Shown here: piece after piece, positions 23,068 through 31,542 of the stretch
Position numbering within the stretch: the first letter of the stretch is position 1
Layout of the letters: each line of letters begins with the position of its first letter
Position numbers and translations under genes: made by a program
NCBI GenBank assembly: GCA_937975725.1
Contig: CALJUL010000101.1
Span: 1 to 44,648, forward strand
DNA length: 44,648 nt
Direction of reading: 5' to 3'
From: an uncultured Pseudoxanthomonas sp.
GTDB taxonomy: Bacteria; Pseudomonadota; Gammaproteobacteria; Xanthomonadales; Xanthomonadaceae
Notes under the pieces: model-generated
Database searches by the model: none
What the model was told of the DNA's origin: nothing
The model's input: only the letters and a program-made list of their open reading frames with translations

Positions 23068-24135
23068 GGAATTCCCGGCATTGACCGGGGATTCCCTGAC
23101 CTCATCGACGAATGGGTCGTCGTACCCGTCAGGGATTACGCCACCCCCACGACAACTCCGATCCGGGCGCAATGAATTGCAGTAGGGCACCAGCCACAAT
23201 GCTCCAGGCACCCGCTGACGAATCTCGAAATCCTTTCCGTTCCAGACGACAAACCCAAGATGCAACTTGTGATCCAGCCGCTTGCTCTCCGGCACCCAGT
23301 CCGGCATCGGTACTGGATCGTAATCGTGGTCATCCTCCCGGCCCGGCGGCGAGCTGTCTTTGAGGAATATGGTCCAACGCATCACGGGCACATAATCTAG
23401 TTTCGCGACACTCAAGTGTGGCCGGAACGGCTCAGTCAATACTTTTTCCGCTGGCGTCAACGTGGGTGCAGGCAAATAGTCACTGGTGACTTCACGTAAG
23501 GCCCCGGTCTCCGTCCATTTGTACAAACGTGTCTCGGCATGCGCCGCATGACAGGCCTCGGTCTCCAGTACATATTCGCCCTCCCTCGCCACCAGCGGGT
23601 CATCGTCGATGCACCGGAAAGGCCCCACCACCAGGTACACGGCATCTGACGGACTATTTCCCTCGAACGACCGCAGCATGATGCCTTCCAGAATATCGAC
23701 ATTCGCCATGAAGTCTGGCCTATCCCCGTATCCGGGCAGGGCCAGATATGGCTGCGACCGGCGCGCCTGACCGGCCCGGGCCTCGACTGGAAGAAAAATA
23801 TGTTCCGTCGGAATGGCGATCAGCACTTCCGCCAGATGGCGCGGCAGCAAGCCGATGCACGGCCGATTGAGTCCACCATACCGCGTCCGACCACTATCAT
23901 CGCCAGCATCCTCAGGACACCACTCCGCCCCCATTCTCTTTTCCACTTCATAGGGAATCCACGGATCAGGCACCTTTTCCGGCGCCCGGGGGAGCATCCA
24001 CAGATCCGGGTGACTTTCTTGCGCCACATGCGCCGACGTTGCCACGCCACCATCGCTGGCCTTCATCGGCGCACCGGACTTGCAGGCGGCCATGACTACC
24101 ACCATTGTCAAGGCAGCAAAGGATTTCCGGAGCAT
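23056..24135 (-). CDS. Lipoprotein of the effector island (unknown domain)
   Basis: The 359-residue protein has a lipoprotein signal (SFAALTMVVVMAAC). The mature part matches no family I recognise. Notable stretches are WCPEDAGDDSGRTRYGGLNR, PCIGLLPRHLAEVLIAIPTE, LVVGPFRCIDDDPLVAREGE and KLHLGFVVWNGKDFEIRQRV. Its signal and linker (MAACKSGAPMKASDGGVATS) closely resemble those of the 22102-22902 product (MAACRADVPTKAIDGAVADS), yet the mature domains are unrelated. AAGAGG lies 7 bases before ATG 24135. The context suggests an immunity or envelope-protection role. Its stop codon lies inside repeat copy 1. Confidence 0.75.
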   Translation of the reverse strand: MLRKSFAALTMVVVMAACKSGAPMKASDGGVATSAHVAQESHPDLWMLPRAPEKVPDPWIPYEVEKRMGAEWCPEDAGDDSGRTRYGGLNRPCIGLLPRHLAEVLIAIPTEHIFLPVEARAGQARRSQPYLALPGYGDRPDFMANVDILEGIMLRSFEGNSPSDAVYLVVGPFRCIDDDPLVAREGEYVLETEACHAAHAETRLYKWTETGALREVTSDYLPAPTLTPAEKVLTEPFRPHLSVAKLDYVPVMRWTIFLKDSSPPGREDDHDYDPVPMPDWVPESKRLDHKLHLGFVVWNGKDFEIRQRVPGALWLVPYCNSLRPDRSCRGGGVIPDGYDDPFVDEVRESPVNAGNSFFL

Positions 24136-24184
24136 GTCAGACCTCTTGACGACATATCCATGATCGAGAGCCAGCAGACCCGCA

Positions 24185-24778
24185 TCAGTCATTCGGCCTT
24201 ATTGGAATTCCGCGGCAATCGACTTGCGGACTTGGCGTCCCTTCACCCCGCGATCCAGTTCCAATCCTTCTTGTAAGAACGTCGTCCAACGCAATGATGT
24301 CCAAGTCCCGCTCCGCGGGACGAATGGTGCCCTGCATTTTCCAGCGCATGCAGTCACCATCGGCTGTCGCCTTGACCAGATAGATCCCACCGCTGCGCAA
24401 GCTTTCGATCGTCAGGACGGCGGTGTTTCCGACTGCAATACCGTGAATGACTCCATCCTCATCAATCTGCGCCAACCGCACGCTCGCGCCGAAAGAACCG
24501 CCACTGATCCTGTCGTCCTTATGAATCAGGTCGATGTAGAATCCGCCGCAGTCCGCCCCCGGCTCCGTTTTGTCGCACCACTGCACGGACCAACTTCCAT
24601 TGAAGTCGGCACGGGCATTTGATTGCCGGCCCGCTTTGCCTGATTCGGCCTCAGGGATGACAGCGTCATGGCGCTGTTCAACAATCAATGTTTGTTGAGG
24701 CATTGATTGGGCGCTCCCACTACCGACGAGAACCAGGGCCAGCATCCCTGCGGCAGTACGCCATTTCATCTCATCCAT
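24185..24778 (-). CDS. Exported protein of the effector island (unknown function)
   Basis: The 197-residue protein has a signal peptide (TAAGMLALVLVGSGSAQS) without a lipobox, so it is probably periplasmic. The mature part has a beta-rich domain, FNGSWSVQWCDKTEPGADCG through LIHKDDRISGGSFGASVRLA to LRSGGIYLVKATADGDCMRW, which looks like a small lipocalin-like or inhibitor fold. I recognise similar small exported proteins near X-T4SS effectors, but not a characterised member. GGAGG lies 10 bases before ATG 24778. It is the first gene of the island, about 80 bases from repeat copy 2. Confidence 0.75.
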   Translation of the reverse strand: MDEMKWRTAAGMLALVLVGSGSAQSMPQQTLIVEQRHDAVIPEAESGKAGRQSNARADFNGSWSVQWCDKTEPGADCGGFYIDLIHKDDRISGGSFGASVRLAQIDEDGVIHGIAVGNTAVLTIESLRSGGIYLVKATADGDCMRWKMQGTIRPAERDLDIIALDDVLTRRIGTGSRGEGTPSPQVDCRGIPIRPND

Positions 24779-24859
24779 ACTGCTTCATCCTCCCTCTCCC
24801 TCATGGCCCCCGCTGATTTCAGGCGACGCTCCACTGCATAGGCCGATATTCGTCAGCGA

Positions 24860-24929
24860 CTCCCTGTTTACACCACATCCATCACGGATGCACCGACCGT
24901 TCCTCTATTGTGAGTAGTTACAGAAAAAG
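24860..24929. repeat. 70-bp direct repeat, copy 2 (island edge)
   Basis: This is the partner of 22998-23067. It lies 26 bases from the ilvE terminator and preserves the TTTTTCTG-TAA that in copy 1 is the end of a coding sequence. Here no gene reads into it, so it looks like the 3' end left by a lost or moved gene. It marks the right boundary of the island. Confidence 0.9.
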
Positions 24930-24955
24930 AACGCGTCGGCGCATCTTCGTTACGC

Positions 24956-24987
24956 AAAAAAAAACCCGCCTTTCGGCGGATTTTTTT
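24956..24987 (-). terminator. Intrinsic terminator of ilvE (bidirectional shape)
   Basis: On the minus strand the stem CCGCC-gaaa-GGCGG (24979-24966) is followed by a run of nine T (24964-24956), and seven A precede it. This is a textbook rho-independent terminator 15 bases after the ilvE stop. The A run on the other side would also let it stop plus-strand transcription. It insulates ilvE from the effector island. Confidence 0.92.
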
Positions 24988-25002
24988 CCATGGCTTCGAT
25001 GT

Positions 25003-26109
25003 TCAGTCGCGCAGCTTCACCAGCCAGCCGTGGCGGTCGGGGATCTTGCCGTACTGGATGTCGGTCAGTTCCTGGCGGATGCCCATGGTCACTTCGCCGG
25101 CGGGCGCGTCGATGTCGCCCACCGCGAAGTCCTTGCCCTTGAGCTGGCCGATCGGGGTGATGACGGCGGCGGTGCCGCAGGCGAACACCTCGCTGATCTC
25201 GCCGGAGGCCACGCCCTGCTTCCATTCGTCAATGGAGACCTTGCGCTCCTCCACCGCGTGGCCGCGGTCGCGCGCGATCTGCAGGATGCTGTCGCGGGTG
25301 ACGCCTTCCAGGATGCTGCCGGACAGTTCCGGGGTGACGATGCGGCCGTCCTTGTAGACCAGGAACACGTTCATGCCGCCCAGCTCTTCCAGGTACTTGC
25401 CTTCCACCGGGTCGAGGAACAGCACCTGCGAGCAGCCCTGCGCCTGCGCTTCCTGCTGCGGCAGCAGCGAGGCGGCGTAGTTGCCGCCGCACTTGGCCGC
25501 GCCGGTGCCGCCCTTGGCGGCGCGCGCATAGTCCTCCGACAGCCAGATCGACACCGGCGCCACGCCCTTGGCGAAGTAGGCGCCGGCGGGGCTGGCGATC
25601 ACGTAGTAGCCGGCGGCGTGCGCGGCGCGCACGCCGAGGAAGGCTTCCGTGGCGATCATGAAGGGACGGAAGTACAGGCTGGTCTCCGGCGCCGACGGCA
25701 CCCAGTCGCCGTCCACGGCGACCAGTTGCCGCAGCGATTCGACGAACTCGGCCACCGGCAGTTGCGGCAGCGCCAGGCGCGCGGCCGAGCGCTGCAGGCG
25801 CGCGCCGTTGGCGTCGGGGCGGAAGGTCCAGATGGAGCCGTCGGCATGACGGTAGGCCTTGATGCCCTCGAAGATCTCCTGGCCGTAATGCAGCACCGAG
25901 GCGGCCGGGTCCAGCGAGAGCGGGCCGTAGGGGCGCACTTCGGCGTCGTGCCAGCCCTGCGCCTTGTCCCAGGCGATGGCAACCATGTGGTCGGTGAAGT
26001 GCAGGCCGAACCCGGGGCTGGCGAGGATGGCGTCGCGCTCGGCCGGCGTGCGGGCCTTGTCGGAGCGGGTCACGCGGTAGGTCAACGGGGCGGCGTTCAT
26101 CACGTTCAT
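25003..26109 (-). CDS. ilvE: Branched-chain amino-acid aminotransferase
   Basis: This enzyme transaminates the keto acids of Leu, Ile and Val with glutamate, using PLP. The 368-residue protein is the longer eukaryote-like form of fold type IV aminotransferases. Visible motifs are LHYGQEIFEGIKAYRHADGS, YFRPFMIATEAFLGV, the catalytic lysine in GAAKCGGNYAAS, LEELGGMNVF and EVFACGTAAVITPI. The start is ATG 26109, with AGGAAG seven bases upstream; a second ATG lies at 26100. It follows sufT by 41 bases and ends in a clear terminator. Confidence 0.96.
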   Translation of the reverse strand: MNVMNAAPLTYRVTRSDKARTPAERDAILASPGFGLHFTDHMVAIAWDKAQGWHDAEVRPYGPLSLDPAASVLHYGQEIFEGIKAYRHADGSIWTFRPDANGARLQRSAARLALPQLPVAEFVESLRQLVAVDGDWVPSAPETSLYFRPFMIATEAFLGVRAAHAAGYYVIASPAGAYFAKGVAPVSIWLSEDYARAAKGGTGAAKCGGNYAASLLPQQEAQAQGCSQVLFLDPVEGKYLEELGGMNVFLVYKDGRIVTPELSGSILEGVTRDSILQIARDRGHAVEERKVSIDEWKQGVASGEISEVFACGTAAVITPIGQLKGKDFAVGDIDAPAGEVTMGIRQELTDIQYGKIPDRHGWLVKLRD

Positions 26110-26150
26110 CTCTTCACTTCCTGACGGGTTCTGCGGAGGGAGCCGGCGGC

Positions 26151-26702
26151 TCAGAGCATGCCGGTTTCCAGCTTGGCGGCTTCGGACATCATGTGGCGGC
26201 CCCACGGCGGGTCGAACACCAGTTCGACGTCGGCCTCGGCGACGGTGGGGATCATCTCCAGCTTGCTGCGCACGTCGTCGACGAGGATCTCGCCCATGCC
26301 GCAGCCGGGGGCGGTGAGCGTCATCTTGACGTCCACTTCGCGCTGGCCGTCGTCGCGGTGGCGCAGGCTGGCCTCGTAGACCAGGCCCAGGTCGACGATG
26401 TTGAAGGGGATTTCCGGATCGAAGCAGGTGCGTAGCTGGTTCCACACCAGGGCTTCGACTTCCTCGTCGCTGGCGTTGTCGGGCAGCGTCAGCGGCTCGG
26501 CCGGTTCCTTGCCGATGGCGTCGGCGTCCTTGCCGGCGATGCGGAACAGGTTGCCTTCCACGAACACGGTGTAGCTGCCGCCCAGCGCCTGGGTGATGTA
26601 GCCGTAGCTGCCCGCCGGCAGGGTGACGAGTTCCCCCTGCGGCACCAGCACGGCGCTGCAGTCGCGGGAGAATTGGACGGGTTCGCTGCTGCGGGAATAC
26701 AT
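26151..26702 (-). CDS. sufT: Putative Fe-S cluster assembly protein SufT (MIP18/DUF59)
   Basis: The 183-residue protein has a SufT-specific N-terminus (LVPQGELVTLPAGSYGYITQ) joined to a DUF59/MIP18 domain (about 80-175). That domain contains CFDPEIPFNIVDLGLVYEA and MTLTAPGCGMGEILVDDV, where the Cys of PGCGMG is the conserved residue. SufT proteins assist Fe-S protein maturation. Here the gene is apart from any suf operon and lies upstream of ilvE. The start at MYSRSSEPVQF (26702) fits the usual length. It is divergent from the 26812 membrane-protein gene. Confidence 0.9.
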   Translation of the reverse strand: MYSRSSEPVQFSRDCSAVLVPQGELVTLPAGSYGYITQALGGSYTVFVEGNLFRIAGKDADAIGKEPAEPLTLPDNASDEEVEALVWNQLRTCFDPEIPFNIVDLGLVYEASLRHRDDGQREVDVKMTLTAPGCGMGEILVDDVRSKLEMIPTVAEADVELVFDPPWGRHMMSEAAKLETGML

Positions 26703-26811
26703 GGGGACCACGTGGGGATGCGCGCGGAGCGCCGCAAGACGCGCCATTGTACCGCCCCGCTCCCGGCAGGCGCGTTCAGGGCTTATCCTTGGCGGCCCTT
26801 CCGGAGCCGCC

Positions 26812-27225
26812 ATGTCCCCTCCCGCGCGCCGCAGTCCCCGCTGGCTTGCCTTTGCTTTCCTGGCCCTGGGGGGCGCGAGCGTGGTGCTGGTCTGGGTGGT
26901 GCTGGCGCTGCACCTGCAACGGCAGGCCGGCTGGATGGCGCTGCTGGCCGCCGCGGATGTGGTCCTGATGTTGCGCCTGGGCGGCATGCCGGCAGGCCGG
27001 GCGCGCGCCCTGCTGGGCGCCGCGGCGACGGCGGCCGTCTGCGCGCTGGCGCTGTGGAGCATCGCCGCCACCCACATCGGCTTCGCGTTCGGGCTGAACC
27101 CGTGGGATTCGGTGCTGAAGCTGGGATTCCACCACGCCTGCACCCTGGTCGCGCTGGCGACCACCCCGCTGGACTGGCTGGCGCTGGCGGCGGCGCCGGT
27201 CCTGGCCGCGTGGTGGACGCGCTGA
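26812..27225 (+). CDS. Small membrane protein of unknown function
   Basis: The 137-residue protein has about four hydrophobic segments: WLAFAFLALGGASVVLVWVV, the MALLAAADVVLML region, ALLGAAATAAVCALALW, and LDWLALAAAPVLAAWW. A conserved-looking loop HIGFAFGLNPWDSVLKLGFH lies between helices 3 and 4. No known family is recognised. GGAG lies six bases before the ATG. It is 64 bases upstream of another small membrane protein in the same direction, and the two may be co-transcribed. Confidence 0.7.
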   Translation: MSPPARRSPRWLAFAFLALGGASVVLVWVVLALHLQRQAGWMALLAAADVVLMLRLGGMPAGRARALLGAAATAAVCALALWSIAATHIGFAFGLNPWDSVLKLGFHHACTLVALATTPLDWLALAAAPVLAAWWTR

Positions 27226-27289
27226 AGACGGCGCCGTGCCGCAGCGCCCCTGCGCTATGCTCGGCGCCGCTCGCTTGCGCGGACCGCCC

Positions 27290-27754
27290 ATGGATCGCCG
27301 GAACGCTTCCCCTCTGTCTCTGCTGATCGGTGGCGGTCTGCTGGTCGGGACGCTGGACCTGCTCTTCGCCGTGGCCTTCTGGGCGCCGCGCGGCATCACC
27401 CTGGTCGACGTCCTGCATGCGATCGCGACCGGCTGGTACGGCAAGCGCAGCCATGCCATGGGCAGCTACAGCGCCTTCGTCGGCGCGCTCTCGCACTACC
27501 TGATCGCCTGCGCCTTCGTGCTGGCCTACTGGCAGGCCGCGCGCCGCCTGCCGGCCCTGGTGCGGCGTCCCTGGGCCTGGGGCGCGGTCTACGGGCTGGC
27601 CTTGTACGCGGCGATGAATTTCGTGGTGCTGCCGCTGTCGGCGGCCGGGCCGCCGGGTTTCGCCGACACGGCCTGGGTGGCGAGCAGCATCGCCGTGCAC
27701 GTGGTCATCGGCCTGCTGTGCGCCGGGTTCGCGCGCAGGGCGCTGCGGCGTTGA
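27290..27754 (+). CDS. Four-helix membrane protein of unknown function
   Basis: The 154-residue protein has predicted helices at about 8-30 (LSLLIGGGLLVGTLDLLFAV), 62-80 (ALSHYLIACAFVLAYW), 95-115 (WGAVYGLALYAAMNFVVLPL) and 125-150 (ASSIAVHVVIGLLCAGF). The layout, with GTLDLLFAVAFWAPRGITLV and a re-entrant His in LSHYL, is shared by a widespread group of uncharacterised proteins. Start MDRRNAS is chosen over an upstream frame without a ribosome site. It converges on pntB, with only 17 bases between stops. Confidence 0.7.
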   Translation: MDRRNASPLSLLIGGGLLVGTLDLLFAVAFWAPRGITLVDVLHAIATGWYGKRSHAMGSYSAFVGALSHYLIACAFVLAYWQAARRLPALVRRPWAWGAVYGLALYAAMNFVVLPLSAAGPPGFADTAWVASSIAVHVVIGLLCAGFARRALRR

Positions 27755-27771
27755 AGATGGCCGCCGCGGGC

Positions 27772-29156
<1,385 letters not shown>

Positions 29157-29160
<4 letters not shown>

Positions 29161-29456
29161 TTGGCGTCCCCCGGCTTCTTCGACGACTTGAACATCTCCA
29201 ACATGCGCTCGGTGACCACGTAGCCGCCGGCGGCGTTGCCCGCGCCCAGCAGCACCGCGACGAAGCCGATGGCCTTCTCCAGCGTCGTGTCGGCGTGGCC
29301 CAGCACCACCATCGCGCCGATCAGCACGATGCCGTGGATGAAGTTGGAGCCCGACATCAGCGGCGTGTGCAGGATCACCGGCACCCGCGAGATGATCACG
29401 TGCCCGGCGATGGCCGCCAGCATGAAGATGTACAGCGCCACGAACCCGTCGCTCAT
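29157..29456 (-). CDS. pntAB: NAD(P) transhydrogenase subunit alpha part 2
   Basis: The 99-residue membrane segment of the split alpha subunit has three helices (FVALYIFMLAAIAGHVIIS, SNFIHGIVLIGAMVVLG, and AIGFVAVLLGAGNAAGGYVV). The TPLMSGSNFIHGI loop is conserved. The start is either ATG 29456 (MSDGFVALY) or ATG 29468; GGGGGAG lies between the two and is only 3 bases from the first. It is overlapped by pntB. The partner alpha-1 gene is about 2.1 kb upstream at 31543-32667 instead of adjacent. Confidence 0.92.
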
Positions 29457-29763
29457 CCGCTCCCCCATCCTGTCCACGTTGTCGCGCCGGCGATCGCGGC
29501 GTCCCGGCATCATAACCGCACCTGAACCCGATGGCATGCGCCGCGGGCCGGTCAACCATCCGCGCCGCCAGGCGTTCATGCCGCTGCAACGCCCTTCCGC
29601 AGACGAGGCTCCCGCCATGAAGCGTATACCGCCGCCGGGCACCAACGTGAGATTGCCGTCCGCCAGCGCCGGCACGGATACCCGCGTCGCGTGCTGCCGC
29701 GCGGGCCGCGCGCACGGCGGCCGCGGCACCGTCGCGGCCGGCCCCGGGAACCGGCGCTAAGCT
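29457..29763. other. Divergent spacer between pntA2 and the ECF sigma gene
   Basis: This spacer is 307 bases. It should contain the promoter for pntA2-pntB (minus) and the sigma operon (plus), but no clear hexamer pair is visible. Frames open on both strands read as low-quality Arg/Ala/Pro sequence and are not credible genes. Confidence 0.4.
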
Positions 29764-30333
29764 ATGTTGGTGAGTACGGCTCCCGCGCCCGCCCCCGATG
29801 CGCCGCCGCTGCCGCCCGTGGCGGCGACGCTGGACCTGTTCCTGGCCGACATCGGCCCGCGCGCCTTCCGCTTCGCCGAAGCCGGCCTGCGCCACCGCGA
29901 GGATGCGCTGGACGCGGTGCAGGACGCCATGATGAAGATGCTGGTCTACCGCGACCGTCCGGCGGAGGAATGGACGCCGCTGTTCTGGAGCATCCTGCGC
30001 CGTCGCATCGTCGACGTGCAGCGACGCGCCGGCTTCCGCCTGCGCTGGCTGCTGCCCACCGGCGACCGCGGCGAGGAGAGCGCGGTGGACTGGGCGCCCG
30101 ACCACGGCGCCGGCCCTTCGCAGGCGCACGACCAGCGCGAAGCCTACGCGCGGCTGGTCGGGGCGCTGCGCCGCCTGCCCGCCCGCCAGCGCGAGGCGTT
30201 CACCCTGCGCGTGCTGGAAGAACTGGACGTGGCCGACACCGCACACGCGATGGGGTGTTCGGAAGGTTCGGTGAAGACCCATCTTTCGCGCGCGCGCGAA
30301 GCATTGCAGAAGCAACTGGAGGAATTCCGATGA
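29764..30333 (+). CDS. ECF-type RNA polymerase sigma factor
   Basis: The protein is 189 residues. Sigma-2 lies at about 25-90, with RFAEAGLRHREDALDAVQDA, MMKMLVYRDRPAEEWTPLFW and SILRRRIVDVQRR. A linker follows. Sigma-4 lies at about 125-185, with RLPARQREAFTLRVLEELDV and the recognition helix in GCSEGSVKTHLSRAREALQK. A Pro/Ala-rich N-terminal extension precedes. Its stop overlaps the next gene (ATGA), a membrane protein that is probably its regulator. Its target genes are unknown. Self-regulation is usual for such factors. Confidence 0.92.
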   Translation: MLVSTAPAPAPDAPPLPPVAATLDLFLADIGPRAFRFAEAGLRHREDALDAVQDAMMKMLVYRDRPAEEWTPLFWSILRRRIVDVQRRAGFRLRWLLPTGDRGEESAVDWAPDHGAGPSQAHDQREAYARLVGALRRLPARQREAFTLRVLEELDVADTAHAMGCSEGSVKTHLSRAREALQKQLEEFR

Positions 30334-30734
30334 CCACCGCCGGGGACCCCACCTTGCGCATCGACGAACAGGCGCGCCGCCTGCACCGGGCGTCGCTGGC
30401 GCAGGTCTCGCCGCAGACCCTGATGCGCCTGCGCAGCGCGCGCCACGAGGCGCAGCGCGCGGCGCCCGCGCGCGCCGGTCACTGGCGCTGGCTCGCCGCC
30501 ACCGCCTTCACCGGCATGCTGGCCGTCGGCCTGGGCCTGCGCTTCCTCCTGCCCGCGTCCACGCCGGTACCGGCGGCGGGCGAACGGCCGGCCGTCCCGG
30601 CCCTGGCCGGCACCACCACGGAAGCGCCGCAGGACGATGCCGGCGCCTCCGCCCTGTTCGACGAAGACCCCGACCTCTACCTCTGGCTGGCCACGGCCGA
30701 AGCACAGCCGCTCGCCATGGAGTCCTCCCCGTGA
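30330..30734 (+). CDS. Single-pass membrane protein, probable anti-sigma partner
   Basis: The 134-residue protein has a cytoplasmic helical N-terminus (1-50, with EQARRLHRASLAQVSPQTLM), one transmembrane helix (about 53-73, AATAFTGMLAVGLGLRFLLP), and a periplasmic tail with acidic ALFDEDPDLYLWLATAEAQP. It lacks the HxxxCxxC zinc motif of ZAS anti-sigma factors. The ATGA overlap with the sigma gene and the topology support an anti-sigma or sigma-sensing role, but this is inference. Confidence 0.75.
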   Translation: MTTAGDPTLRIDEQARRLHRASLAQVSPQTLMRLRSARHEAQRAAPARAGHWRWLAATAFTGMLAVGLGLRFLLPASTPVPAAGERPAVPALAGTTTEAPQDDAGASALFDEDPDLYLWLATAEAQPLAMESSP

Positions 30735-31174
30735 AACACCGTCTTTCCGCCCTGCTCCTTCCCTGCCTGCTGCTCGCCGGCCACGCCTTGGCACAATCCG
30801 CGCCCGCGCTGCCGGAGTGGGACAAGTTGACCCCGCAACAGCGCGAAGCCCTGATCGCCCCGGTGCGCGACCGCTGGAACCGCGAGCCCGAGGATCGCGA
30901 CCGCATGCTGGAGCGCGCGCAACGCTGGCAGGCGATGACCCCGGAGCAACGCGCGCAGGCGCGCCACGGCATGAAGCGCTTCGAGGGCATGAATCCCGAG
31001 CAGCGCCGCCAGGCGCGCGCGCTCTACGACCGCATGAAGGAGCTCACGCCCGAGCAGCGCAACCAGTTGCGCGACCAGTGGAAGAAGATGACGCCCGACC
31101 AGCGCGACGCCTGGATGCGCCAGAACGCCCCCCGCCACGTCCCGCCCTCACCGCCTTCGCCGCCCCGTCCCTGA
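30731..31174 (+). CDS. DUF3106 periplasmic protein with repeated LTPEQR units
   Basis: The 147-residue protein has a signal peptide (LSALLLPCLLLAGHALAQ). Five repeats of the form (L/M)(T/N)P(E/Q/D)QR follow (LTPQQREAL, MTPEQRAQAR, MNPEQRRQAR, LTPEQRNQLR, MTPDQRDAW), and the tail is Pro-rich (PPSPPSPPRP). The motif resembles the LTxxQ of CpxP/Spy-type periplasmic chaperones, though in DUF3106 this is only an analogy. It starts with GTG 30731, overlapping the previous stop as GTGA, and completes a sigma/membrane-protein/periplasmic-protein operon. Confidence 0.85.
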   Translation: MKHRLSALLLPCLLLAGHALAQSAPALPEWDKLTPQQREALIAPVRDRWNREPEDRDRMLERAQRWQAMTPEQRAQARHGMKRFEGMNPEQRRQARALYDRMKELTPEQRNQLRDQWKKMTPDQRDAWMRQNAPRHVPPSPPSPPRP

Positions 31175-31230
31175 CGTCCGCGGCATGCCGACGCACGCCA
31201 TCCCCGGCCATCATTGCCGGCACGCCTCCC

Positions 31231-31402
31231 CTGTAGGAGCGACGTAAGTCGCGACCGGAACACCCGGCAAATCGGGGACACGGATCAGGGCGGATGGGCG
31301 CGGATCGGCAAGGCGGTGGCGTTGTGCATGCCTGTTCTCCGCATTGGACCGGATTCGCTGCCTTGTCGGGGCGTGCGGTCGCGACTTACGTCGCTCCTAC
31401 AG
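31231..31402. repeat. 172-bp element bounded by perfect 27-bp inverted repeats (paired REP)
   Basis: The arms 31231-31257 and 31376-31402 are perfect reverse complements. Each contains GTAG followed by the hairpin GCGAC-gtaa-GTCGC. The interior (118 bases) contains CACGGAT, GCGGAT and GCGCGGAT words like those in the repeats near 10 kb. The element lies in the 368-base gap between the DUF3106 gene and pntA1. Nothing else is visible in that gap, and frames crossing it are spurious. Confidence 0.9.
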
Positions 31403-31542
31403 CAGCCGCAAATAGGCGATGCCCGTCATCGGCGCTTCCGGCGAAGCGCGGGCGTCCGATGCGGGACAGTCACGGATGAGCCTGCGATTCGCCTGGCTCA
31501 GCTACCGGGGAAACGCGGGACTCCGCATTCCCCCGTCCCGGC

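Noticed and set aside
24910..26124. 404-codon plus-strand frame opposite ilvE
   Set aside because: It crosses the ilvE terminator and is antisense to a well-supported enzyme.
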